Of a stretch of DNA of 64,000 nt, positions 32,304 through 43,820 are shown one piece after another. The first letter of the stretch is position 1. Every line of letters begins with the position of its first letter. Position numbers and translations under genes: made by a program. Under the pieces are notes generated by a model that saw nothing but the letters and a program-made list of their open reading frames with translations, did not search any database and had not been told where the DNA came from. Source of the DNA: Apiotrichum sp. Y4204 (Eukaryota; Basidiomycota; Tremellomycetes; Trichosporonales; Trichosporonaceae); contig JAMYHL010000040.1 in NCBI GenBank assembly GCA_025531455.1, positions 310,001-374,000 of the forward strand, in the 5' to 3' direction.

Positions 32304-32937
32304 CTACTCCTCGTCGTCACTCTCCTCTTCACTTTCCGATTCGCTAACGACCTGTCGCCGGCGATTCGGATTCTCAGGGAGCGCGTCCTCCGAGTCGGAA
32401 CCGTCTTGAGCGACGGGTTCAGGCTTGCCCCTGACATCGAATGCCTTTGGCCTGAGAGTTCAGTAAACTTCATTTGGATCCAAGACGGGGACGTACCACT
32501 CTCCAGCTTTCCGCCAGGCCTTGATCTCCGGGCCAGTGATCACGTGCGTGATCTCGCCTGCGAGGCGGCTGTCGGGTTCGTCAAAGACACGAACAAAGGC
32601 GAACATGCCTGTGGTCAGCAACAGAGGAATTTTATCGTCAGGTAAGCTGGAGAATTGCCATTCCTCAGCTTTACTCACCCCTTGCAGCAAAAGACACCTT
32701 CTTGACTTTGTTGGGCATTTCCACAAGGCGCTCGATGCCCTCTGGATCCGAACACGCGAAATTGCTCGAGCCCTGTGGTGGGCCGAGCTGGACAATGATG
32801 TGTTGTGGCGGCATAGTTGCCGGGGTGTACGGCGCTTCTGTGGCGAGAATACGCGGCATCTTGATCGTCTTTGATGAACGGTCGGCTGTTGGATAGAGTG
32901 CAGTGGAGAACGAGATCGTCGGGGTGTTGGCTGCCAT
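32304..32937 (-). CDS. EIF1AD-like S1/OB-fold RNA-binding protein
   Basis: Three exons (32937-32679, 32608-32497, 32451-32304) give 172 residues. The core matches eIF1A-domain-containing protein EIF1AD: HIIVQLGPPQGSSNFACSDPEG, then VEMPNKVKKVSFAARGMFAFVRV (family [21 protein letters not shown]), GEITHVITGPEIKAWRKAGEWPKAF (family AEIS.VL....VR.L.KEG.WPEAF), and an acidic tail after NRRRQVVSESESEEESDDEE. An apparent in-frame TGA after NEVY disappears when a 45-nt intron (GTACGT donor, CTGAAC branch, CAG) is removed, rejoining AGEW to PKAFD. A start at the second ATG (32859) would give a protein nearer the usual N-terminus. The probable role is in nuclear or ribosome-associated RNA binding; the family is poorly understood. 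It is divergent from DNA polymerase X with a 296-bp shared promoter. Confidence 0.82.
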
Positions 32938-33233
32938 GACACCCAAATCGGCCAAAACTTTGCTCCTCTCTGATGTGTGGCATGTGTGAGTGGAGGCCTC
33001 CACTTTGGTGGCGTACTTTAAGTAATGTAATACAAAAAGGGGACGCGAGTCTAATACCCCTAGCGGCGAGTCATTACTATTATCAGCATCAACTAATCAA
33101 CCACGTCCGTCCTGTCAGGGTCGGTGACCGCGTTTTTGTTTGTGCAGTCCAGTCAACCAACTGTTGTCACCATCACTTTGGCCGTTCTCATCACCCCAGC
33201 ACCCTTCTTCATCACCAGTAATGCCTTCTTGAC

Positions 33234-36200
33234 ATGCTCGACTCGGATCCATTCAACACATGGGGCTCCAGCTTTCTCGACCGCCTGGACGCGATGGACC
33301 GCGAAGGCTGGAGCGACCCCGAGGAAATGAGTGAATTCGAGACGCGGCTGCGCAACGAGCTCGCAGGTCGACCGCGAAGCACGCGACCCAGCAGCTCTGC
33401 TCGTAACAGTGAAGCACGAATTGACAAGGGAAGACCTGGAGAAAAGCCTGTGGTAACTGCGGCTCGAGCTTCGTCTCCTCTCTCCAGCCTTCCTCTCTTC
33501 TCCGATGCTCCCCTCGCAAGCTCGCCCCCGCGTCCCGTGGAACCAGATGCGCCATCCGTTGCAATGGACAGTAAACCCGCATCCTCCGACAGCAAGGTTA
33601 TCTCCACCTCTTCGGATTCCAGTCGTGATCTTGACGATACGACGAGCGATCGCACACCTACCCGGACAACACCGTCTATCCTACCGCCCACAGTTCAGAC
33701 GCCGTCTGCACCTCCGCCCCTCCCTCCTCCGCCGGTTGCCCCCACGACTCCGATTCTATCAGTGGTGGTCACACAAACCTTAGATACTCCAGTCAACATC
33801 CAAACCCCAAGTCCGACTCCCGGAAGCGTTGGTAGTCGACCGCGAGGCGACCCAGCTACGCCCATTCGAATAGCCACCAACGGGCTCGCGGGCCTAGGCA
33901 ACCCACGCCAGCTCCAGAACCTCTCCAAAATATATGAGACTTTTAGCAAGAGTGCGCAACTTGAGGGCGTCAAATCATCGAATTCACGTGGACGAGGTCG
34001 CGGGCGTGGTGGCCAGCTTGCGTTTGGCTCTCGGAGCACGTCAATGCTTGGTTTCGGAGGGCCAATCTTCCAGGGTTTGCGATTCGTAATCGCCAGCGAG
34101 AAGAGACAAGTGCAGAAACACAAGCAATATCTTGAGGTGGTGAGCTGAGCCGTGCATATTGGTCTGAGGTCCTTCTGCTGCTGATTGATAGATCACAAAG
34201 CTTGGAGGCACGATCGTGCTGGAGCCCGACAATGCCATAACGCATGTCATTTACGACCCGGGAAGGAACGCGTCCGCGGCTATTCTAGCTCGCGAGCTGG
34301 GCATATCGTCTCTTTCAGATCTTCCCGTGGGAACAGTCTGTGTCAAGTACGACTGGGTCGCGCAATGCAAGATAGCCGTAAGTGCAGACATTTTTACTAC
34401 TCGTTGTTGCTTCTCATCTTTTCTGCGCTGTGAGCTAATATTGAAGAGACGGGTGCTCGACACGGCACCTTGGCTAAGCTTTCCTCTGACCACTCTAACT
34501 CGTGCTTCAACGATGAACGGGCCAAAGTTGACCAGGATGGAGGATATCACCGACCAACTCGTACGACGGAGCAGCGGTGCAATCCGCCGGTGAGATTTTC
34601 ATTATTTCTTCTCTGACTTTCAGAAAACGCGATCATACTGCTTCTGGGTCGGATACAGAGTCATCCTCAAGTCAACAACGTGCCCGACCCCCCATCTCGT
34701 CACCAGACACTCCTGGTCCCAGTAAGCGTGCGAGACATGGAAATGACGCTGCTACTCGACACAGCATCACTCCTGGACCTGGGTGGGTCGAGGCTCGTTC
34801 TGGAGAAGAAGATGGACTGGACGTCATGATTATGGGAGTAGTGAATGGGAGCGTTGAGGAAGAGGTGAGCAGAAGCAATTGCAGAAAGTCCTCTAACGAT
34901 CAGAATTCAGACGCGAGTACAGGGAGTGGGAAGTCTGATGATGAAGATGACGATGTAGGTCAACATTGAGTCTGCGACACTGATTATAGGTCGGAAATCC
35001 CAATCCCATAGCGGACAGATTCAAGTGTGGGCAGAAACACGATGGCACCGGCACTGGTGGCCCAAACGAATGGCTCGCGAAGGAGTTTGATAAGCTCCAC
35101 AGCTTGTATGAAGGTGAAAGAGGGAAGAATGAGTTTGCTGTTCGGGGGTATCAACGCAGTGAGTGTTATGGGGCAGTGGGGTTGATCTGATGCTAACTAG
35201 CACAGCCGCTGGGATTCTACGTCGTGAGTAGAAGAGGCTATCCCCTTAACCCTAACAAAGAAGGTGTGGGCTGACCCCAGGGACTCTCCAACCCGTTGCA
35301 AGTGGCGCTCAGGCGCGCAAGATTAAAGGGATTGGAGAGAATATGGCGCAGAGAGTGAGATTGGAGGCTGAGTTTGGTGTCTGATGACAGATTGACGAGT
35401 TCCTCTCAGGCAGCAAAGGCAGAGCTTACTACGAGAATACGGACAAAGCGCGAACAGTTGCGATGTTTAAAGACATTTACGGTGTAGGTGAGTTCCGCTC
35501 GACTTTGCCGTCCTAACGGTCATAGGGAAGAGCTTCGCCAACGAGCTTTATCAACGTGGGGCTCGTACGATCGAAGATCTGCGTACCGACGACTATGGAC
35601 TCTCCAATGGTCAAAAAGTGAGTTCTGAAGTCGAAGATGCCGACTGTTTTGCCCATAGGTTCTTTAGCTGACAATAGATCGGTGTCGAGCTCTATGATGA
35701 TCTGAACTCTCGGATTCCTAGAGACGAGTGTCGTGAACTTTTTGAAAAGATTCGCGCTGCCGCGATAGCTATTGAACCCAAGCTTTGGATCGAAATTATG
35801 GGTAGCTATCGGCGAGGGCAAGATACCTCGGGGGATGTGGATGTCCTCATCACGCGCGACACATCGGACGGGAAGACGCATGCAGGGGTGCTGCGACGCC
35901 TGGTTCAATCCTTGCAGAAGGAAGGCGTTATTACCCATGATGTGAGTGAGATCTGGATCTTCATTCAGCTGATGCTATAGCTTTCCGTCCCACACGAGTG
36001 GGGTGCGCTAGAAGCAAAGTGGATGGGTGTCGGTCGTGTCAGCGACACGAGCAAGCATCGTCGTATTGATATTCTCTGTATCCCGTACGATCAGTGGGGC
36101 GCCGCACTCCTCTACTTTACTGGGAATGAAGTCGTGAGTATCTCAGCTAGGCCCTAATGCTAATTTTTAGTTCAATCGGAGCATGCGGCTGTACGCACGC

Positions 36201-36400
36201 AAAAAGGGATACTCACTCAACCAACGCGGCCTTTTCCGCGGGGTAATGCGAGATCGCAAGGGAGCGAAGATGACTGAAGGTGAGTTGCCAACTTTCGATG
36301 CATCTAACCCTCAGGCGAAGTTGTTGCATCGCGCACCGAGCAGGAGATCTTTCAAGTGCTCGGCATTCGTTGGCGCGAACCACAACACCGTCGCCCTTAG
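33234..36400 (+). CDS. Family X DNA polymerase with BRCT domain (Pol lambda / Pol4 type)
   Basis: Fourteen exons give 862 residues: 33234-34139, 34192-34377, 34447-34589, 34624-34864, 34904-34954, 34990-35158, 35206-35223, 35281-35354, 35391-35487, 35526-35617, 35678-35941, 35981-36133, 36171-36279, 36315-36400. A long Ser/Pro-rich N-terminus comes first, then a BRCT domain (about 275-375, GLRFVIAS...ITKLGGTIV...HVIYD...VCVKYDWVAQC) and an acidic linker. The 8-kDa/HhH region has NPIADRFKC and KIKGIGENMAQ, and the fingers have FKDIYGVGKSFANELY. The palm has GSYRRGQDTSGDVDVLI with Asp712 and Asp714, and RRIDIL with Asp777. The end, EQEIFQVLGIRWREP, is the family C-terminus. It fills short gaps in base-excision repair and end joining. 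Exon 7 is only 18 nt. The gene is convergent with the hydrolase. Confidence 0.93.
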
Positions 36401-36611
36401 ATGGGTATCACAACAGATGCGTTCTTTTGGGTATGCACAAGGACAGTGCGCTATTTGAGAAGGGGTGAGGGAGTGCCTGCCGTGCGGAGTTGCCTCTCCA
36501 GAATGCCGTCGGCAGGTGAATGCCACACAGTAGCATGTTGTATACACTATACATCCCGTGATTACATGCGATCGTATGAGATTGAATGGGCTGGCTATGC
36601 GTGATCTCTCT

Positions 36612-38156
36612 CTACACCTTAACCTCAGCCGCGGGCACGGCCGCAGGAACATCGGCAGGGACCGCAGGAGTATCAACAGCAACCGCAGGAACACTGGCAG
36701 CGACCGCCTGGACATCAGCGGCGACAGCCTCTGCCTCGAGGTCCTTCCAGTGAACGTGCTGGTCGGGGTGAGCGGGCTGCTCAAGCTCGAGGGCCTTGAC
36801 AGCGGCGGTGACCTGCTCGATATCGACAGGTGCTGCCGTGGGCGTCTTGGCCTTCTCTTCCGCCTCCGGCCCTGGCGTACGGTCGCCGAACGCGCCCTCG
36901 CCCGCAATACCCGATTCAAGGTGCTCCTGCACAAAGGTCACAATCGGCTCGATGTACTTGCCCCATGCCTCGAAGGTTGGTTCCTGCAGTCAGCGCCATG
37001 AATAAAAAAGCAATGTCTAGAGGCTGACGAGGTAATAGGCAAGGTATGGTCTCAGATGCCGCAGATCTTGAGTCCTACGCCCTCGCCCACATACCACGCC
37101 GCCCAGGTATCCCACACTCACTGTGAGCTCAAAGTCAAAGCAATGGCCGCCGTCCTCCGCATAAACGTCCTTGACGTCGACGCCGAGCTCCTTGAGCTTC
37201 TTCACGAGACGCACGCTCTGGTCGACGGGGACGACACGGTCGCACGCGCCGTGCAGCACGGCAGTGGGGGGGAACTCGCTGTCAAGCTCGGAAATGGGCG
37301 ATGCCTCAGTGGCGTATGCGCGCCAGGTGTCGTTGTCGCGGAAGCGCTCGCGGCGCGTGAGGACACGCATGATGCGAGACGTCGCGGCGACGTGCACACG
37401 CACATCCTGCTGCAGTGCGCGCTTGTCCGTCCCCTGGCCAAACATCTCGAGCAGGCGCGCATACCACACCTGCGACTTTGGCTCCGCGTCGGGATCGTTG
37501 GTTCCCGCAAGGGACGTGAGGGCATTCGCGAGATTACGGTCCGCAATCGCCCGCTCGAGCTCGCCCTCACTGTACCGCCCACTGACGGTTCCAGGGTCGT
37601 AGCCTGGGCCGCTGAACTTGGGGTCGAAATAGCTGTCGCCAAAGTCTGTGATGGCGTATGCGTCGAGGACGACGCGCGGGCGAGGGGAGAGGTTGCGGGC
37701 GTTGAAAAGCGCGAGTGTGGCGCCGGCCGAGAGGCCACCGACGGCGTAGGCGTCAATGTCGATGTCCTCGAGCAGGGCGGGGAGGTTGGCGCGGCACCAG
37801 TCAAAAGCATCTGCGCCATCGGCCATCATGTCGTCAATACCGGCGTGCGGCGCGAGGCGGTATCCGTACGACACGACGTGGCACCATTGCTGGAAGGCCG
37901 GGAGGACCCACGGCGCGGGTACCAGCGAGCCGCCCATGAAGCCGCCGCCGTGCGACCAGAACAGCCACGGCTTACGGCCTGCGGTGCGGGGCGCGTCCGA
38001 GCGGCTGATGCCAAACGCCGAGTCCATCGGGTCGGCATAGTTGGACACCTCGTGCGAATCGCTGTTGGTGCACTGCCAGATGCGAAGAGGGAGCTGCACG
38101 CCGTGCTTGACAGCGTAGACGTGCTCCGAGAAGTCGGTGGGTGGCGGGGTCGTCAT
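36612..38156 (-). CDS. Alpha/beta hydrolase (esterase/lipase, HGGG type)
   Basis: Two exons (38156-37122 and 36983-36612; 138-nt intron) give 468 residues. The oxyanion motif is WSHGGGFMGGS (His69-Gly72), the nucleophile elbow GGLSAGA (Ser143), the acid Asp306 in CDRVVPVDQS and the base His338 in DGGHCF, a complete hydrolase triad of hormone-sensitive-lipase or kynurenine-formamidase-like enzymes. Exon 2 adds EPTFEAWGKYIEPIVTFVQEHL, a normal terminal helix, followed by about 85 residues of Ala/Val/Pro-rich tail (VPAVAVDTPAVPADVP) that is not part of the fold. The frame also stays open upstream to 38288. I chose 38156 because the fold begins soon after; a longer N-terminus with mitochondrial character is possible. 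Substrate unknown. Confidence 0.87.
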
Positions 38157-39201
38157 CGTGAAATGGGGGAGGGAGGAGTGTGGTAGCTGAGGATAAGACC
38201 GGCCTGTTGGCTTTTGTACTGGCAAAGATCTCTGACGGTACGTTGTGGTGAGTAGGCGAACTAGGTGAGTAATTTTCCACGAGGACAACGGATTTGAGAA
38301 CGAAAGAAGAACGTGTTAAGACACGTTCGCGTTACCAACTTGCCATGCGTGGGTATCCAACTAACTGCGAGCTACCATTGCTCTGGCGCCTGACTCATGC
38401 TGGGCGAGCTGGCGAATGCATGCGCCATGCGCTGCAAGAAGCAATGTCACGGTAACAATAGCGACCGATTGTTGTGGTGGTGAGGGGGGCGTAACCGTCG
38501 TGGGAAAGGGAAGCGCAAGCTCGGGCGCCGTCGTGGTTAAAGAAGGCTTGTCGCCTGCAGCGCGACATTCCTGTTCAGCGCACCAAAGTAGCCGGACTGC
38601 ATAGTCCAGGCTGCGCCATTTGCGCCTCGCCGTCATGGGTTGCTGCATGTTTTTGATTGTTGCTGCTGTTCGACAACATCCATGCGTGCGCACAGTGAGT
38701 ATTCCTACTTGGCGCGTGGCGTTCGGGTTGGCACGGAGGGTAACAGGCACGAGAACAATAAACGCCAGTCCTGCCAACAAGGTAAAGGGGGGCCGAGCAG
38801 GCCGAGCGGATGCTTGCGGCAAAGGTCCGGAACAACGGCGGGCCGCAAACACTCGCCATCGTCCTCTCGCCGGTTCGCTGTGAGGAATGTCCGGTTATGA
38901 TAGAAAACGACAGTATCAAGCAGGATGAGTTGAAGAAGGGGAATAGTGGATGGCGCGGTTATCGCGTCCGGCGATCTGCAAGATCTACAGGGATGCCAAA
39001 AATCATGATCAGCGGAGATGGCCGACTCCATTTCACCCCGAGAGTCGCTTATCTTTGTGGCCACAACTACAAATTGTTAGTGAGACCGCTCCAATTGACC
39101 ACACTCCGCAGCTCCAAAAGATCCTCAACCTTCGAAGTTTACAACAGCACCATTACACAACACGAGTGGAATGCCATGCAGAATGCCTCTATCTACCTAA
39201 T
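38157..39201. other. Intergenic region, 1.0 kb
   Basis: Lies upstream of the hydrolase and downstream of PAM16. No supported gene; open frames on both strands look composition-driven. Confidence 0.5.
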
Positions 39202-40611
39202 CTACTGCTGCTTGGGCTGCTCGCCAGCCTTCGGCGCCTCTGCTGGCGCAGCCTCGGCGGCAGCTGCCGCCGCACCCTCGCCTGCCGTCGCACCGGCCTC
39301 GGCCTCGCCACCGGCGAGCTCCTCAGCGCGCTCGGCCTTGATACGTTCCAAAGCGCGGTACACCTTCGACTGGAGGTAATGCGAGTGAGTCGGGCCCTTG
39401 GCCTTGCCCCTCGTCTTGGCCCGCGCCGCCTGAGCAGCAGCCTGCGGTGTTCCTTCCGCGGGGGCGGCGGGAGGCGGGGGAGGACCGTTGGCCGCGAAGA
39501 TACGCTCGTAGTTCTGCGGATTAGCACACGCTTATGACACGCGGAAGGTTGGCAAAGGAAGGGGAAGGAGTTGGGAACAGCGCGTGCACCTGCAACATCT
39601 GCGTTCGAAGGGGTTCGTCCGAACAGTCGTGTATCCGCGATGTTTGCAGCACCAAAAGCGCGGCTGGCACAAAGGTTGGCGCTTGCAGAAGGCGCGCACG
39701 CAGTGCTGTCATGGACTGTCGTATTGAGACACGAGTAGTCCAACACTGCCAGGCAACAGATGTCTCCCCGACGGTATAGCTCTCGCTGAGCGAAGGTGTG
39801 CTGTCACGACCAGCACGGACAATCGCTCCAGCTACCGCTGACTCAACCAAACAATCTCACACAGCCTTCACATCGACACTTACCTCCAAGATCTTCTCCA
39901 TCGGCTCCTCCTTCTTCACGTTCAGAATGAGGTGCGCCTCTTCCAGGCTCATCGCAAGCTGGTTGGTGATCGCGCTCTTGCTCTTTCCGCCAACGGGTCC
40001 GCTGTCGGGAGCACCCTCGGGCTTGTGGCGTGCATCTGTAGGGTCAGCAGGCGTGATCAAGAACGCGTTTGAGGTACAGGAGAGCGCAAGAACAACAAGC
40101 GTGAACACAAAGATTTGTGTTCGTCAAGGACCTGAGGCCAACGTAGAGAGCGAGATCAACCTGGCAGAGGACGCAGTGTCCAAACAACACTGAGCCGTGC
40201 AGGAGAGGCGTCTCTGTCCACCGCATTGCGCAAACAATCTGGCGCGACAGGTATTGTTAATAACTGAGGCCGTTGACATGTTCGTCTCCTGTCGTCCCGT
40301 TCGCCCTCTACTTCGGATTTCCCCTCGAACCTCATGCTGCGACACGCCGAGACCGCGTTGCCCCATGGATCCTCCTTCTCCGTCCGTCCACATCACGCCA
40401 AGTGACTCACTAGCAGCAGCCTGCCGTCCCGCAGCCGCCATCGCCTTTCCAAATATCCTAACGGAGCTCACGACGAGCTCGGCAATCGCCCTCGGTGCAG
40501 ACTGGCGTCAGCAACACTTCACATATGACCATAAGAGGCGATATCTGCGCTCTTGGCAATTGTCCAAGAGGCATAGGCGGCAATCTCCTTCGTTGTCGAT
40601 GTACGCACCAT
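39202..40611 (-). CDS. PAM16: TIM16/PAM16, J-like subunit of the mitochondrial import motor
   Basis: Four exons (40611-40609, 40501-40411, 40035-39884, 39513-39202) give 185 residues. The first exon is only the ATG, directly followed by GTGCGT; the next exon starts SAPRAIAELVVSSVRIFGKAMAAAGRQAAA, the family membrane-associated helix. The degenerate J domain follows: LAMSLEEAHLILNVKKEEPMEKILENYERIFAANGP and HSHYLQSKVYRALERIKAE, with no HPD tripeptide, as expected. PAM16 pairs with PAM18 at TIM23 to regulate mtHsp70. The C-terminus is longer than in yeast or human, and a PAAPAEGTPQAAAQAARAKT-type insert lies inside the J domain. Two introns of 375 and 370 nt are unusually long for this locus. 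Confidence 0.88.
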
Positions 40612-41132
40612 GATGCTGGTCTAAAGTACACAATACACTAGATGAAGGGGTATGCTCGGCGCCGGTCGCGTTCACAGCGTGCACTGTCCTGTCGGCGTCG
40701 GAGGCGAATTTAGTGGTGGTGGTGAGGACAAGGAGAGTAATGGCCGAGTCTGAGTCCGAGTCGGCTTCGGGCCCCCTAGCGGTCCCCCCCACAGACACTT
40801 TTTGAAAAGTCGTGGTGGTCATGCTTTCCATAATCTAGCCGAGATGCACGGTGGCAAATAGCTAAAATCTGCCACAGGCGGAGTTTCGGCGCTTTCAGAA
40901 CTCACATGGTATGCATGTGACATTTTGACGCCCCCAGGTCCTAACTCCGACCGTACTCGCTCTTGCCCCCCAGATAACCACTGCTTTTACCGAGAGGCAA
41001 GGATAGAGCTTCAGAGGACAAGCTGGTAAGAAGTCATAATTGCATGTGTATCTTCTGTTTTAGTCTCTCGTGTATGGATAGTAGTGTACAAGGTCCATGT
41101 CTTCTCGAAGGTAAGTCACATCGAGAGGTCCT
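40612..41132. other. Intergenic region, 0.5 kb
   Basis: PAM16 upstream side and 3' side of the alginate-lyase-like gene; both are leftward. Nothing else recognised. Confidence 0.5.
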
Positions 41133-42467
41133 TCAAATCATAGCCCATGCAAGGCGAGCAGGCTGGTTCCAACCGCCTTCCCATGCGGAGCCATCAGGAT
41201 CCGACTCAGACGGGGTTCCGCCGCTCCAGCGCGTCAGCATGCGCTCAAACCACGCGATACGGGCGCCATGGCGGGGGTCGTTGTCGCTCTCCACCTCAAT
41301 AGGGCCGGGGGAGACGGTTTTCGCAAAGTTGAGCAGCCCTCCGAGCGCTGTGAGGGTTTGGGCGGGGATATCGTTGCCGTTTCCAAACGAGCAGCGGGCA
41401 AGCAGGAACAGCGGTTCAATGGAGAACAGAACATAATGGCGCGGCCGAGTGCGCTCGAGCTCAGGTGCCAGCAGGGTAGCAGGGTCCACAGACAGGTATC
41501 TGTTCAAGTTCTCCGTGGCGTACGCGGCGGCCCTGCCTGGGTCCAAGGCCGCGAGATGCGATGCGTACTGTGTGTCAGTTCAAAGACAGGAGAAGAGCTT
41601 ACAACTGCATGGTACCAGATCTCAACGTTGTTGCCCGAGGTCCGTGCCTTTTCGCCCTGCTCCGACCCATCCATCCATGTGAGCTGTGCCTGAATCCAAG
41701 CCTTGACGCCATCCACAACAGGTGAGGAGGGAAGGAGGGCGATAGCCTGGTCAACGAGGACAAGGTGACGCGTCTAAGAGATCAGCAAAGCCCATAATTT
41801 GGGAACATACAGCAACAACAAACAGCTTGTCACCCTGTAGCGGCTGCTTTCCAAGGTTGACCTGCGCGTAGAGGATCTCGGGGAGCATTCGCGTCTCCTC
41901 GTCGAGGAAGAAGATCTTCAGAAGCTTTTCGGCCTGTGCGCGAGCGGCCTCGTCTTGAAGGTACGCGGAGGCCCATGCGAGAGGACGAACGGTTGCGGCA
42001 AGGTTCTGCAGCTGCTTCTGGCACTGGGGCTTCTCTGCGAGCGGGTTGCGCTGTCCGTCGCGGCGTTCTATCATCAGCGGCATCCCAGAAGGATGTAACA
42101 GGGTGAAGGAGAGGGTTTGGCATTATATTGCCCCAGGTTATCAATGGATCAATGACGCCAGCATATTCTCGCCTCCGCCGTCGCAGTCTCTACCCATCCC
42201 TCGCAACTCACCCCAGGGACACCCCGGCTGCACTTCCCAGAAGTATGGCTTCAGGGCGAAGAAGTAGTTCTTCAACACCGGGCAGCACATAGGAGAGTTT
42301 GTTATCGTGAACATCTCATTCTTTGACATGATCTGCTTGACCACGTTGTTAAGGAGCTTGGTCGCATTGGCGCTGAGGGGGACGCTTGGGAGCGGTGAGG
42401 GGGAGAGCGGGGCCTCGGCCCATTTTGAGACGGAGAGGATACCGCATTTGGCTTCTGTGAGTGCCAT
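41133..42467 (-). CDS. Alginate-lyase-family (PF05426-like) protein, no signal peptide
   Basis: Four exons (42467-42212, 42067-41811, 41773-41603, 41567-41133) give 372 residues. The family pattern is visible: WASAYLQDEAARAQAEKLLKIFFLDEETRMLPEILYAQVN (the Wf.d..TrM.P.l.yaq block), then TRHLVLVDQAIALL, then the active-site-like NNVEIWYHAV, corresponding to NNHGTWYD of alginate lyases. The start, MALTEAKCGILSVSKW, lacks a secretory signal, unlike bacterial alginate lyases. In fungi this family is of unclear substrate; a polyuronate or related polysaccharide is a guess. Three introns (144, 37 and 35 nt). It is divergent from the OB-fold candidate, 525 bp away. Confidence 0.75.
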
Positions 42468-42992
42468 CTTGGCTGCGAGAGGGATGAGGTGACGGTCGTG
42501 AGGAGAAGAGAAGAGCGAGCAAATCGACAGACAGTCTTTTAAGACACCGTTACCGTCGCGGGATCACACTTGGCGGATTGGAGAGTCAGAGTGTAATGTG
42601 TGAATTGCGTTATTCAGTTGCTACACGACGGCCAAACGGAGGGAACATTGAACAACACTGTGAACTGAGGAATTCACAATTACGTCATTGGGTTCTTCAG
42701 ACGTGCCGGGGCGCGCGGTCCAGGCGCGATCGTGACAAGGATCAGCAGAGCTAGGGACACGGTGCACATGAAACACTTCAGACGTGATCGGCGTGAATTT
42801 CGCGTTGAGATCACGTGCCATCCATCACACGTCATCCTCTCCGCAATCCAGTCCCCAATGGCGCATTGTTGTAAAAAGGGCGAGGCGTCGCTGGGAATGG
42901 AAATATTGTTTGGTTCCAGATTTGTCTTTCCTTTTAGCATCACAATTATCTTCACATGATTCACATGTTTACACAATCCTCTTCGACATGTC
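42468..42992. other. Divergent promoter region
   Basis: 525 bp between the alginate-lyase-like and OB-fold-like genes. No feature other than the presumed two promoters. Confidence 0.5.
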
Positions 42993-43820
42993 ATGAGAGC
43001 CCAACCACATCTGTCAACAAGAGACCCTCCCCCGCTTCGGAGCGATCTCATCCAGTCCACCCTAGCTATCCCACTGCATATGCTGAATGACGATCATATT
43101 GGCCGCAAGCTTCGGTTGATTGTTCAGTAAGTCGAATTTGACTACCGCGTACCAAACCGTCTGACTGTCAGAATCATTGACGTAGATCCCACTGGAACTC
43201 ACGCACTCGTCACAGCGCCTGCCCACGCATCGACAGTGCCACTGACAACCCGTACACCTCTCCGATCTGCAATCGCACTCCCTCCCTCCACTTCCATTCA
43301 AGAGGCCCCATCTTCACCCGTGTCATTTCACACCGCTTTATCTAGCCCTTCGCCATCTCCTGCTCCGCCGCGGACCAAAGCCTCACCTTTAGACCCGCCA
43401 GGCGATTCCGTTCCGTCTCCCAGGTTGCGGCCCACCCTCATCGTCAACCTCACCGTTGCGCTTCTCGGTCACTCGCCCAGTGCCGCCTCTCCGAGGTGGG
43501 ATGCTTGGGCGCCAAACCCTGCTGCACTGTCTATCCTAGAATCTACGGGAATGAAGGACAAGGTAATTATCCCACCCGCACCCAGCATTCCTCGTCAACG
43601 GCTGAGTCTGGCTCGGGGCGAGTGGGTTTGCGTCGTCGGCTGGTTAGAAGGGAGCAGATTCTCCGATACTGTGAGGCATGACGCCCCCGGTGTATACCGC
43701 TGACATCAGATCACTCTTCCTTCGGGGTTCGCGCCGCCCCCGGATGTTGTCCTCGATGCGATCTCGTTGACGCCAGCACGAGAACCGCCGGCAGGCGACA
43801 GGATGAGGAACAAGCAGTAG
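42993..43820 (+). CDS. Hypothetical protein with an OB-fold-like pattern (Ten1-like candidate)
   Basis: Three exons (42993-43126, 43172-43670, 43710-43820) give 247 residues. Residues about 37-60 (GRKLRLIVQIIDVDPTGTHA) look like the first strands of an OB fold, with strand-like LIVNLTVALLG at about 134-144 and GEWVCVVGWLEG at about 194-205. A Pro/Ser-rich, presumably disordered insert separates them. The spacing recalls the telomere-capping subunit Ten1 (G..VR..G.l.dyd... then Gs.v.viGel) but with a large insertion; Ten1 proteins are usually much shorter. The call is tentative. Intron boundaries (GTAAGT/CTGACTGTCAG and GTGAGG/CTGACATCAG) keep the frame. Confidence 0.5.

Noticed and set aside
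32460..32462. TGA inside EIF1AD as selenocysteine or programmed read-through
   Set aside because: A canonical 45-nt intron containing the TGA restores the family sequence; no SECIS-like element was needed or seen.
38361..38852. A 163-codon - strand frame between the hydrolase and PAM16
   Set aside because: Low-complexity Ala/Thr/Pro translation without conserved blocks; overlapping frames on the other strand are equally open.
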